Counted from the first letter of the stretch, positions 36,763-48,087 are shown. The stretch is DNA of 64,000 nt from Bigelowiella natans CCMP2755 (GCA_000320545.1 ADNK01000862.1:128501-192500); one strand, 5' to 3'. The notes: a model not told the origin generated them from the letters alone. Program-made: numbers and translations.

Positions 36763-38715
36763 CATGGCATTTAAAAGCATCTGGTACGTATTCGCTTGTC
36801 GATGGCGTGCAGCACGCGCAGCGTCCGTGCTTCTTTTTCATCTTCAGTCAAGCGTTTCGTCTCATCGCGTTTCGATTCATGATGGCTTTCAGTTCTATGC
36901 ACAGTTGGTTTCGTAATCTGTTTTGTTGGTGGCCGGTCGCATGCATGCTTCACATTGAAGAAAATGATCTAGTGACATGAAGTGTAAATAACCGCAAAAA
37001 CACGTGGGGTACTATAGCATTATGCTGTGTCTCCGTGAGCTAAATCATGTGATTCATGCAATTTGATAATAATAAAGCATGTCATGCATCGATAGATTGA
37101 TAGGTGTCCATGCCATGTGATTGCCACACACGTGCATAATCCTGTCGTCATTGCACATCACGTATCGTACGGACATGCGTGTAAGAGCGGTCCGTGCTTC
37201 GACACAATGCATTCATTCTGACAAAAAAATTCCAAAAGCTAAGTCTACACGCTAGCAGCTGATGATCTATCTACAATTGGATCAGCCGAAGGAGTACACA
37301 GGGGTCAAGTCACAAGATTTAAAGGAGTCAAACCATGAGTAAAGGAGTAGCAGGCAGGCGAGCCATGCACTGATCAAGGCCAACCTTGCACTAGAGAGGA
37401 GTCCATTTCTAGCGTCATCCAGATGCCAGAGATGGATGAGGTGATTCACACTTTGAACTACACCAGCATTGGGGCAAATCGAAAAGGAAGGAGGCAGCCT
37501 CTTGTGAATTCTGGCGGCCCGGTGATCTTCAGTGCGCATCACACGTTCCTGCTCGCAATTGAATTTTCAGAATCACTTCTGTCATGTCATGCCAATCATT
37601 CACGTGTCATGGTTGTGATGCATCTTGTGCATCCTTCCGTCTCCCAATTTCGTGGTGAATTGAGCCTGACGCCTTGATTCCAGGAGCCGAAGTTGGAGCA
37701 CTACTTGGCCCTTCTCCGAAGCGAACATGAGAAGGGAGCTAATTCTTTTCCCCCCTCCTGTTCAGTCATGCTCACAACAGACACAGCAATGCACTGCGTG
37801 TGTCATGCATGTTGTGCATTGCATGTCCATCATGATCACTGTCCGAGCAGCAAATCCAGACCAACTGATTGCTCTGTTGTGATGAGAGGACCTAGATTGC
37901 TAGATTGGGACCTAGTGAACAGGGAAAAACAGCACGCAACGACATCATCAAGCAGACATCGTGGAGACAAACACAGAAGGTGCAAAAATTGAAGCAGTGG
38001 AATCTCTCGGAAAGGGTCCATTGGTCAAATTGTTCGTGAACTCATGTGATGATGTGCAAAGTTGCCAAACTCTCAAATTGCATGTCAGGGAAGTTGCGCT
38101 CACGAATCAGGGCGTGTGAAAACAGAAGAAATCGCAAAATGGTGGACCCTTCAAGACCACCATGTTGTGTCATCAAAACATTCGGAGTGAGAATGGAACA
38201 CAACAAGGCACCACGTCATCGAACTCGCGTGTTTCACATGACGTGCGCATGCCGTGCTCACCACACCACAGTCAACGCAAGTTCGAATGTGCCGACATCA
38301 TCGTGCATGTGTGGACAAGCAAGGCTGACATCTTGAGCAATCGATTGTTCATTCGCACATGAATGATGTGCAACGTGATGGCACGATGGCTACATCATGC
38401 ACATTCAAGCAATGCGGAAGCAACAACGTGTGCGATCATTCAGATCACTTGCATCGCATTGCGTAGACGTGAGGCGTGAGCTTGCAAATTCATCATTGTG
38501 CACATGGCATGTCTAGATGTTTGAAACATGGAGCATGCCCATCATTGACAATGCACGAACTGTGCATTCAAAACTCAAAACTGTGCTGCTACCCTAGCAC
38601 CCGCTAGCCGGTCGGCTATGTGCAATGATGCACTTTGATCAGGAATGTCGCTGTTGCTACGACATCACATGATTTTTGAAATGAAATTTACAAGCAATTT
38701 GTCATCAAATTGAAC
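36370..38715. other. Gene-free convergent region, CATG/TGCA-rich
   Basis: No supported gene in 2.3 kb. It has TA (36676-36708) and GT (36727-36760) microsatellites just after CFAP54. From about 37000 to 38600 the sequence is unusually dense in short palindromes such as CATG, TGCA and ATGCAT. Open frames here are short and lack family motifs. Confidence 0.55.
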
Positions 38716-41114
38716 TCATTCTCTGCTGGTTCCAGCACGCTGTGCATGCTTAAACACTTCTGCCACGGCTTTTATATTTCTCCGATTTACTTCTACACTT
38801 TTGACTTCTTCTTTTAGCCCCTTCTCAATATTCTTGAACCAGTTTACATCACGATTCGGGTCCGGTGCTCTGTTAGGTTGAGCCGGAGAATAGCCATCTC
38901 CAAGCAATGTAATGCAAACTCCCTTCTGAGGTATTCGATCCTGGTCTATACGACCGCATCTTCCCATTCGATGAAGGTGGTTTACCTGTGTAAGAGCTGC
39001 TTCGAAGTTGATGACTACACTAACATCTGGAAGATTGAAGCCCCTCGAGAGTACGCCGAAGGTGCACATCACAATTTTGTGGCAACCTTCACTGAATTCT
39101 TGCACGACCTAATGACAGTCATTGGTGACATGATGACATGAAAGTGGTTGTCATCAATCGGTGGGAAGCACCGCAAACCCTCCTCGAGTCACGGTGATCA
39201 AACATGAAAAAGCATTTCTATGTACCTTCTTACGAGCACTAGTCCCCAATCCTCCGTGCAATACGAGCACTTTCGTGTCCTTCATGTCTTCATGTTTTTT
39301 CACAAACTGATCCAGTAGACCAAGTGAAGCATGACTGTTACAAAATACGATGCATTGTCCCATATCTGGTGTATCCTGTTATTTGTTAATGTTGGCAAGC
39401 CTCTGTTAGAATCTACATTTGTAGCTACACAATGTTCGCTGAATGGACCAAAAAATCATCAAATGTTGCGTCGACAACGAGGAATTATCGTTGGGTTCAA
39501 ATTGAATCTCACCCACAGTTACATCTACAATCTTACAATTTCTCATATTTCAACATGGAAAAATGGATAGCATAGCTAAACCATTCCTCTCTTGCTCAAC
39601 TCACACCTTGCTATGAACAATACTTATCTCTGACAGCGGGAGGGGGGTAGTCAGGCTTCATGGTCCATATTTTGATGGTACTTACCGATTGGAATCCGTA
39701 GAGGTCAACAAGAAATTGCATTTTGTTTTTGAAGTCGCTACACTAACAATGAAGAGAGATTTCCTCGTTATACTACTGGTATTAACACAACTCATGCACG
39801 TCATGAGCCTGTGGAATGTATTCGAATACCCGCGACAATATCATGGAACATATTACCTTTATTTTGAATTTTTTGATATGATTTCCTGCCAAGTCTTTGG
39901 TGGTGGTAAGTCGCACAATGTCGTAACCGGGCCCAGGCTTAGGGTCAGACTTAGGCTTAGGCTTAGGCGTAGGCTTAGGCTTAGGCTTAGGCTTAGGCTT
40001 AGGCACGTAATCGGGATCAAGAATCATTTTGAAGCCCCTGAGAATAGATTGGTCAGGGTTACTTGGAAGTCTGACCAGCTCCAGTATATGCAATTGTCTT
40101 TATAAACATTTCAGAGCAATTTATGTCAAAGCAATGTGCAATGTTTCCAGTCCTATCACAAGTTTCATCTTTCTTTTGTATTGGGAGAATAATACCTTAT
40201 CCGCTTCGTCCACCACGATCAGGTCGATATCCTAATGACCAATAATGATGAAAATTAGTAAGATCTTCATCAATTAAAAGACCTAATCACCCTCCCTTTT
40301 TTCCAGCTGTTACCTTTCCTTTGAAATTCCGTTTTTTAACCATGTTGAACAGAGTTCCAACGGTCCCGACTAACACACCATGGAGGAACAGAGTTCCAAG
40401 AAACAAAATTAATAAGGAAATCAATTAAATAAAGAGGAACACCGTCGTTAGCTATATCAACGTTCAATATATATGGAAGAAAATTTAACATTTGGATGAC
40501 ATATTACCGATGATGTGTATTACCGATGATATGTGGATCCCCCTCTTCCACCTCATTATTGATTTTTTTAATCTCGCCTCGAAAGGCAGTCCAGACACGT
40601 ACATCATTTCCAGCCAGCCTACATTTTTGTTCATTAGAAGTGCATTGCTATCAACATTGTTGCCCTTCCATCCAAATAAATAATCATGTTTGTAGGTCAG
40701 TGTGGAGAGATGCGAGAGCTAAAGAAGAGTGGAAGATCGAGAGTAAGTCACTCACTTAGACATTTCTTTTGCAGTCTGTATTGTCAACTCCATGGTGTCG
40801 CAAAAGACTAAAGCTTGTAATCCTCGGTTGAGATCTAGCTTCCTCAGAATGGCGAAACAAAACATTCCCGTTTTCCCTGAACCCATCTCAGCTTGTGCCA
40901 CTATGTGTTTCTCAGATTTAGCTTCTTCATTGGAAGACAATTTCTTCAGGACTTCCACTTGAATCCTTGTAGGACCTGATTCCCATCCCAGAACTCTCTC
41001 GGCGTTAGTTATGTATTTTTCTGGAATGAAATCTTTGACGTCTTTCCAATTCTCGCCTTCGGCTAAGCTGAGGTTTTGCAGTTTTGTTTGCAATTCTGGT
41101 GTGGTCTCGGTCAT
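38716..41114 (-). CDS. Divergent DBP5/DDX19-type DEAD-box protein
   Basis: Exons (minus): 41114-40756, 40618-40524, 40369-40314, 40231-40196, 40078-39857, 39742-39686, 39375-39226, 39108-38716; 455 residues, close to the family's usual 480. Motifs: Q-motif GPTRIQ, Walker A AEMGSGKT, Ib VGTVGTLF, II VVDEADK, IV GQCIVFCNS, VI HRMGRCGR. Spacing, the block FKNKMQFLVDLYG and motif IV resemble DBP5, the Gle1-dependent mRNA-export remodeller at the nuclear pore. Odd: motif Ia reads CDTMELTIQT instead of PTRELA, motif III (SAT) appears as TTT, motif V reads CTFGVLSRGFNLP, and a Lys-Pro repeat is inserted before motif III. Activity may be altered. Splice site before 40078 is the weakest. Divergent from an eIF4A-type gene. 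Confidence 0.8.
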
Positions 41115-41858
41115 GGTTTATGAAAAGTTACTTGAGTGATGTGGGGCCTTGAGTTGTGTGATGAACTCGTACACTTCTCTAATATCAGATCAAGCCAATT
41201 CCTTTTCAGATCAAGCAGCTGTGGAATCTACGGGATTTCAAAATCCGATTTTTCCCTGAATCAACTTTTACTTGATGTCGTAAGATGAAAATTTTGGACA
41301 TTGACTTGCTGAATGCAGGACAGCTTTTCTATTCTCAAATCTGAGATGAAAATCTTTCTCCCTTTTCGGAGCCGAACCTATTAAAGACGTGTCAAAAATG
41401 CATTTTTTTGGTTTTTTTTTATCGGCAAACGCATATTTTAGGTGTCTTTCGTATTTTATACATGTCGTTAATAAGGTACACAGGGAAAACAGCCTGACAC
41501 ATCTTCGGAGATTGTCGTAGGTTCAAAATGCAACACCGCATCCAATTCGACCATTGTCGCAGTCGAAAAATCTCATTGTATTTCCACCATCGGTTCGGCT
41601 TTGGATGAGAAGGAGAAGGAATCCGGAATCTCACCAAACCAAAAACAAACACACCGGTCGTGTAAGACATAACCCATTAGGCTTCGCAATCGCCCTTCAC
41701 CCGCAACCACGCGAGAGTTTATCGCTACCAGGTATCTTTGATCATTAAGGGAAACGTCCAATTGACAAGATGGGATTTTGTGGCTTTTTCACGATGGACT
41801 TCATAGCTCGATTGAATGATGGAGAGGGAGAATAAATGGAGGAGAGAATGTGAGAGAA

Positions 41859-41953
<95 letters not shown>

Positions 41954-42536
41954 TCAGGGAAAAGGTAGAGATCCCCATTGGGTAAATGGCACTGACCAGC
42001 AGCAGCAGCATATGCTCACTGCTGTTGGTCATGGTGCATGAGGTTCGACTCCTCGTGGGATCGCGAGGGGGCAGCCGGACGGCTAAAACCGGATGGGATT
42101 TGCCCCCTTCAAGACTTGAGGTGTCTTCCCATTGTGGAGGCTTAAAAGGTGGCATGCCAGGAATGGTGTGTGATTCAGCTTCCTCAAGGTAGCTACTGGT
42201 GATCGAGAAGGGCCAGTTAAGGGACAAAGGTGAAAGCCTTAGCCCACGACGAACAATGTTCGTTCACCTTCTGTTGAATTCATTATTTGCAAAGGGTACC
42301 TCTTCTTTGCATCTTATCTTTGAGGGAACAAAATTGAAAATAACAACAGCAACAACAACAACACCATCAATGCCAAGAACAAGAAAAACGATAATGCTTC
42401 TCAAAACCCTGCAGCTATCGATCGATCTGAACCTAGTAAGCAACAGGACCAGCAAGTAAAACAAGTGCAAAACAAGGATCAATGGCATGATGACGAAAAA
42501 TCATCGTCTGAGCTACGAACTAGTGAAAACAAAAGA
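41115..42536. other. Divergent intergenic region between the two DEAD-box genes
   Basis: Contains a CA/GA compound repeat (41862-41945), a tRNA-like folded segment (41970-42062) and, from about 42330, an Asn/Gln-rich frame open into the eIF4A gene. The stretch 41500-41660 is open on the plus strand but shows no family motif. The 5' ends of both helicase genes must lie here. Confidence 0.5.
41862..41945. repeat. (CA)n(GA)n compound microsatellite
   Basis: CA tract passing directly into a GA tract of about 54 bases, upstream of the eIF4A-type gene. Confidence 0.95.
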
Positions 42537-43724
42537 ATGCCAGTATCCAATGATGAAAGCAAGGAAAGTTTCACAGCTGAGGAATCCTTCGACAAGATGG
42601 GTCTTCCGCTAAAGGTACTGAGAGGAATTTATACTTATGGCTTCGAGAAGCCTTCCCCCATTCAACAACGTGCAATCAAGCCAATCATTAGTGGCCGTGA
42701 TGTCATAGCACAAGCACAGGCTGGAACAGGGAAAACAGGAGCGTTTGTCATCGGCGGCTTGGCAAGAGTTGATCCCAAGTTTCGAGAGACACAGATCCTT
42801 GTTGTATCTCCTACGAGGGAGTTGGCTAGACAGTCGCATAAAGTTGCTAAATGCTTGTCGGATTACACCGACATCACCATGCATCTTTGTGTGGGAGGCA
42901 CGAGAGTATCAGAGGACAAAGCGACCTTCCGTCACGGTGTGCAAATGGCCTTTGGAACTCCAGGAAGAATCAACCACCTGCTGCGCACTCGGATCTTGAG
43001 GACCGACAATGTGAAGATGATTGTTGTCGATGAGGCCGATGAAATGCTTTCCCAGGGGTTCGAAGAACAGATCTACGACATCTTTGGCAGTCTCAACCAG
43101 GATGTGCAAGTAGTCCTAGTTTCGGCCACTATGCCAGCAGAGGTGCTACAGCTCACGGAGAGGTTCATGCGCGACCCTGTAAAGATGCTGATAAAGCAGT
43201 CAGCGATAAGCCTCGAGGGCATCAAGCAATTCTACATAGCACTGGACAACCGAGACTGGAAATTGCCGACACTACTGGACATTTACAAGGAAATCAGCAT
43301 CAACCAGAGCATCATCTTCGCCAACACGAGGAGCACGGTGAAATGGCTACAAGATGAGCTCACTCGAAAAGATCATGTGGTGAGTGCCATCCATGGTGAC
43401 ATGGAAGATCAGGAGAGAAAGAATGTCGTGAAAGACTTCCGAAGAGGGAGTTCGCGTGTTCTAATCTCCACAGATATTCTTGCTCGAGGAATAGATTTTC
43501 AGAATCTCAGCTTGGTAATCAACTTTGATCTTCCAAGAGAAAAAGCAAACTACATCCACCGAATCGGACGCGCTGGAAGATATGGGCGCAAAGGGCTGGC
43601 AATCAACTTTGTGACCGATCGTGATGCTCGCTGGATGAAGGAGCTGGAAGCTTTCTACGACTTTAGCTGGAAAGAAATGCCTAACAACATTCGGAGCATA
43701 TGCGAGCAGAGCTGCTCTTCGTAA
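42537..43724 (+). CDS. eIF4A-family DEAD-box RNA helicase
   Basis: Single visible exon, 395 residues from ATG 42537. All motifs are canonical: GFEKPSPIQQRAI, AQAGTGKT, PTRELA, GTPGR, DEAD, SAT, IFANTRS, ISTDILARGID and HRIGRAGRYGRKG. Length and sequence fit the eIF4A/eIF4A-III (FAL1) group; by eye I cannot decide between translation initiation and exon-junction/ribosome roles. The frame stays open upstream to about 42330 with an Asn/Gln-rich sequence lacking an in-frame ATG, so a spliced 5' exon adding an N-terminal extension is possible. It ends at TAA 43722-43724. Unlike most genes here the core is intronless. Confidence 0.88.
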   Translation: MPVSNDESKESFTAEESFDKMGLPLKVLRGIYTYGFEKPSPIQQRAIKPIISGRDVIAQAQAGTGKTGAFVIGGLARVDPKFRETQILVVSPTRELARQSHKVAKCLSDYTDITMHLCVGGTRVSEDKATFRHGVQMAFGTPGRINHLLRTRILRTDNVKMIVVDEADEMLSQGFEEQIYDIFGSLNQDVQVVLVSATMPAEVLQLTERFMRDPVKMLIKQSAISLEGIKQFYIALDNRDWKLPTLLDIYKEISINQSIIFANTRSTVKWLQDELTRKDHVVSAIHGDMEDQERKNVVKDFRRGSSRVLISTDILARGIDFQNLSLVINFDLPREKANYIHRIGRAGRYGRKGLAINFVTDRDARWMKELEAFYDFSWKEMPNNIRSICEQSCSS

Positions 43725-44117
43725 TTAGTTTAATCATCACCTATAGCATCTTCATATTTCAGTGCATTTGTCGCTAAATGGGTCCTTGAAATTGAAAAAT
43801 AGAATCTTGCCTGAACACTAGAGCATGCATTTTAATTAAAGTTGTACATGTATCATGGGAACATCGGCGTAACCCTGGAATTACCGTCTTAGACGGTGCG
43901 CCTAATTAGTTTATGATAAACTTTCTTCAGGCTTATGATTGATTAATTATGCAGTAATCCAGTTATTACTACTACTATTTACTTCTGCCACTACTACTAG
44001 CACTACTAGCACTACTAGTACCGCCAACTTCTAGTATCTCTCCATGTGTGAAAGGCCTTAATGAGCGTCAAGTGATCGCTTCGACCCTGGTGTATGTCAT
44101 CATATCGGGGCAATTAA

Positions 44118-44173
<56 letters not shown>

Positions 44174-44470
44174 TATATGCATATACTACTCTACCTACAA
44201 CATGTCTTCTAACAACATACTGTTTTGAAGAAGATTCACCGTAGCTACACATTGCAACTAGCAACTAACTAAGCTACCACTACTAACAATACTACTTTCT
44301 AGTTGCAGCATCACTAAAATTGCTATGTGTCAAGAGAGCGAAGAAAGAGGTGCATTGTTGTGTGTTTGTGTGTAAATTGCAGAAGAAAATGTGGCTCTAC
44401 GCGCCTCCCATGCCTTTAGTTACACACATCATCGTGTGAAAGACAAGAAGCTACTACCTGTTGTTGCCTA
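43725..44470. other. Convergent intergenic region with AT microsatellite
   Basis: No gene seen. An AT tract at 44119-44171 is bounded on both sides by ATGCATAT words, so the whole block can form a long hairpin. Confidence 0.5.
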
Positions 44471-44987
44471 CTACCTGCTACTGCTACTATCCTGTATGCT
44501 AGGTGTTGCATTCTTTGGCTTCATCTCATAAACCTGATTCCATGAGCGGAGGCGAGACTGCATTGGGGCATGTGAAAACTTACAACTGACGCCGTAACGA
44601 CAAGAACCCCCCCTTGCCCAGAAGCGGCAAACCCCCCACCCCGCTGCTGAGCGGTGGCTGGAGCTGTTCCCAACTCTCCCCCTCGCTGCTGTGCGATGGC
44701 TGCCATTGATCTTGAGTTTCCTTTCCTTTTGTTCATTCTTCTTCACGGGGTGATACTATCTTCAATTACTTGCTTGTTTGCTTAGGCCTATGAGTTCTGC
44801 GTCGGCTCAGAAGTTGCGGCTATCCAGACTACCTAGAAGTTGCGGCTCCAAAGAAGTTCCCTGTTTCTTCTCTTCGGCGACTCGCCGAATGACAGATAGT
44901 GCCGGTTTTCCGTTGCAACTCGGCATTTTCCTTGAGTAGTCTCTCGATAATCTCCTTGCGTCTCTGGAGAATCTCCCCCTCTCCCAT
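44471..44987 (-). CDS. Small CCCH zinc-finger protein
   Basis: The minus-strand frame ending at 44471 holds CRFWARGGSCRYGVSCKFSH (near 44575-44635), an exact C-x8-C-x5-C-x3-H finger of the type that binds RNA in Nab2/ZC3H/tristetraprolin-like proteins. An upstream exon starting at ATG 44987 and ending at 44833 (donor GTAGTC) codes a charged helix (ILQRRKEIIERLLKENAELQ) and is the likely N-terminus. The only phase-compatible acceptor I find, at 44720, is purine-rich and weak, so the junction is uncertain and these could be two units. Target unknown. Its start codon lies 37 bp from that of TFB5 on the other strand. Confidence 0.55.
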
Positions 44988-45024
44988 CAAGAAAAGGCAG
45001 CCGCAGCAGCAGCAATTCTTTGTG
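44988..45024. promoter_or_regulatory. Very short divergent spacer between CCCH and TFB5 start codons
   Basis: Only 37 bp separate the two ATGs, so the promoters and 5' UTRs must overlap each other or the coding sequences. Confidence 0.45.
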
Positions 45025-45375
45025 ATGAGGCAGACTAAGGGGCTCCTCCTCAAATGGTTACGTGCACCCTGACCTTCAGTTTCCGCGTATCTTATGCCTT
45101 GTGTATTTCACCAGTGACAAAGTTCTCTTGCAGTTTATCCTGCACCTCGACAGCAAAATGAAACAACGATTTATCATAAAGAAGGTGGTCAACCCTTTGT
45201 TTTCAATCATGTTCTTCTAGCTGATGTGAATCTTGTATTACTCAATTAATAGCTGGATGACGAACACCTTTTTTGTGCACCCCTGCCTGGGCTCGAAGAG
45301 TTAATTCGCGATAAAATGGATGAATGGCAGAATGATTTCATCTTCACAGATGACCACGAAGAATTGCAGGAGTAA
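45025..45375 (+). CDS. TFB5: TFIIH subunit TFB5 (GTF2H5/TTDA)
   Basis: Exons: 45025-45056, 45115-45184, 45253-45375; 74 residues. The joined protein reads MRQTKGLLLKCDKVLLQFIL, then HLDSKMKQRFIIKKLDDEHLF and a C-terminal helix. The family pattern KGxLxxCDxxxxQFxLxLD...FIIxxLDDxH is present in full, and the length matches yeast and human TFB5 (about 70 residues). Role: smallest subunit of the TFIIH core, binds p52/Tfb2 and stimulates XPB ATPase in transcription and nucleotide-excision repair. Both introns have GT-AG ends and correct phase. Too small and too split to be seen as an ORF. Confidence 0.9.
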
Positions 45376-46482
45376 ACCAGGGTAAATTTCGTGGAGAGAG
45401 TGATGCAAGACAGGGTGAATTCATAGAAGAGTTTCCATCTTAAATTTTTGACACGTATCCAGTAACATCAAAATCACGCCAATGGCATCAAAGGAATGTG
45501 TAAACTCTAACCACAGCGATGTGGTGCGCACATGATGTAGTAGATTGTGATGCAGCGCGTACTAAGCTCCCCATCTTCATACTGAACGACAAGAGACATG
45601 TGTAGGGGAATGAAATGTAGCAACTACATAATGTGCCCACCACCCGTGCAATGGACGTCAAGTCGCATCTAAAACATTTTAATGATGATCATTCCAGTGA
45701 CAGTCCACTCTAGCACTAGAGCACTCTGGCGTAGCAATGATGATGGCAAGCATCGCAGTGTGTGCATGTGCGCTCCACACAAATGCATGCAAACGGAGTC
45801 ATCTAGCTCGCTACATCCTACCATGCACAACTGTGCTCACCCACATGCTAGCATGGCTATGGGTGCATCGCACTGCTAGACTGGCCTGATGTGACTCATT
45901 CTAGAGCCTTTTAAGGCTATAGAGCGTACGCACGTGCGAACATATGTAGTTTAGTACACATGTTCTTTACAACATATGCTCTATGACCCAGTACGCTCTA
46001 GAGCCTTTTAAGGCTATAGATCATGTGCTCTAGTGCTAGCATGTCGCACAGACAGCAGCTCTAGCTAATTACGTACATGGATGTCATCGACATCACCCCT
46101 AATGTGCTAGACCGCGCGCATCACTCTCTAGCTCTCGCTCGAAACACTTTTTTTTTGGCAATGCGACACTATGCGCTATTCAACCTCCGGCCCCTGCTTT
46201 TATTTCTAGATTTGTAAGACAATAGACACAACGCATGTCTAATAGCGTACATTGTCTAGCTGTGGCAATGGTCACGCAGTATTCGCGCGTGAATATAAAT
46301 GAGAACCAATGCACATTCGTGTGATGCATTAGTTTTTGTATCGCATTCTGATTCGGCAATTATATCTTTCGTTCTCCATCAAGACAATGTTAAGGCGAGC
46401 GAGCACGTATATGAGGCGGAAATAGAAAACTGAACATGCGCCATCGTCCATCGTTTGACTAGAATGAATATGTGTCCACTCT
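45376..46482. other. Gene-free region with a repeat-bounded palindromic element
   Basis: No gene seen. At 45846-46043 lies a 198-bp segment bounded by TGCTAGCATG words and containing a 24-base direct repeat (45900-45923 and 45997-46020). Confidence 0.5.
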
Positions 46483-47991
46483 CTACAGCTCTCCTGCAGC
46501 CGCAATCTTTACCAGCCTGGAAGGTGTTCCATTACCGCTTCCGCAACTCTCCACCTTTAGGACCAAATCTTGCCCTTCGAGCACTTTGCCAAAGACTACA
46601 TGCCTGATAGATTAGTATGGGAACATGTAAAGATGGGACCGTAAGTGGAGAACGATCATCCAAAATCGCAATTAACTTAGGTAATTTAAAATTGAAATGC
46701 ATGGAAGCAGCTTTTATATTGAATAAACCACTAAGCAATTATTCTGTTCTAACTACTACTTTCCATCGAGCCATCCGGTTTTCGCAGTGGTGATGAAGAA
46801 CTGGGAACCGTTGGTGTCTCTTCCAGCATTGGCCTTTGTGTTGTGATTGAAGAGGTCAGAGAATAGGAAACGAGGATGAGTTGTTAATTCCTTTCGTTGG
46901 TACTACCATGGACAAGTAGAAAGGTGCAACGTGCTTTAACCTGAAGTTCTCATCAGGGAACCGACCGCCTGATGCCCAACAGCAACATATTATTCATAGA
47001 ACTAGAGTCAAATTTTATCATGAAGCAGAAGGAAGAATCGATTTATGACGATGACGAACAAGACGATTAAGTTATCACGTATGTGCGAAATATGGTAATC
47101 AACCATAAATTGACTCTCCCCCACGCCCATCTCCCCGGGTAAAATCGCCGCCTTGGATCATGAACTGGAAGGATAAGGACGTCAGTCTCATACAACAAAA
47201 ACGAACAAAGATAATCTACTTACGTTCGGGATAATTCGGTGAAACTTAGATCCGGCAAATTTCATTTCTTGTCCCGTGGATGCCAGCCCTCCTTCACCCT
47301 ACGATAATTGTTGTTTTAGGTTGGACTTCCTTTTGTGGAGAGCGAGACTAGTACCGTGCAGAGCTGCCGAAAGTTCTCAACAGTTTTCGGGACTACGTCT
47401 CCAAAAAGTCCCATTGTAATCCTTCCAGCAGGTTGTCCATCGATTTCAATATCGAAATAGACCTATCACAAAGGAGAAGAAAACAGCAAGATGAGGTAGA
47501 ATTACGCAAGACGGGATGTGAGGGCAAGATGTTAGCACATTAGACCTTGTTCGTCACAACTTCCAGCTGAGCGCGAGATTGCACAATTTTTTCCAGCGTG
47601 ATATATGTAAAAATATTTAAAAGGCAATTTTCAAAGACCAACCCAAATTTCCACGTTTCAAAACAAGGAAGAATGAAGTCTGAACCTCTTCCTGAGACTG
47701 CTGAGGTCCACCTCCGAAGATCGATTCAAAAAAGTTGTTTGCAGCGACACTGCGCGATTTCGATGGGGGTTTGCCCATTTTTTGATTCCTCTGTCCTGAG
47801 ATGAGAGGCGTATTCGCAGCGAAGGCTGGTGTCGTTTTGGCAACCGTTCCAACTCTGGTAAACCCTAACGTCAATGTCTCCGACGGGGAAGCATAGTACG
47901 TTGCAGTTCTAATGGCTGCTGCCGCCAGGGCAAGGATTATCAGGGCCTGGACAGAAAATTTTACCATGGCCGAAGCCGGTCGGTTCAGCAT
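46483..47991 (-). CDS. Cyclophilin-type peptidyl-prolyl isomerase with N-terminal targeting region
   Basis: Exons (minus): 47991-47686, 47565-47545, 47462-47355, 47298-47224, 47164-47104, 46968-46907, 46833-46760, 46603-46483; 275 residues (267 if ATG 47967 is used). The cyclophilin fold is complete: [31 protein letters not shown] with the catalytic Arg, Phe and Gln, [20 protein letters not shown] with the ligand-binding Trp and His. Ahead of it are about 100 residues: a hydrophobic signal-like stretch ([13 protein letters not shown]) then a basic, hydroxylated region. That suggests the secretory pathway or a plastid reached through the ER; which one is undecided. The third-last N-terminal joining exon is only 21 bases. 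It speeds cis-trans isomerisation of prolyl bonds during folding. Confidence 0.88.
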
Positions 47992-48087
47992 AGTCACCTG
48001 AGAGAATTCAAGCATGAGAGGCTGCGTCGGCACCACACGAGTCCCATTTTTATCATCGCTATTCGAACCTAGCTAGGCACTACACAA

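Noticed and set aside
36585-36980. Plus-strand ORF with Tyr-Ile and Cys-Val runs after CFAP54
   Set aside because: Made by TA and GT microsatellites in the 3' flank.
39940-40005. Interstitial telomere
   Set aside because: The hexamers lie within an in-frame exon coding a Lys-Pro repeat and are imperfect; kept as a finding about the protein, not as a telomere.
41500-41660. Possible plus-strand exon between the helicase genes
   Set aside because: Open frame only; no start, no phase-compatible partner exon and no motif.
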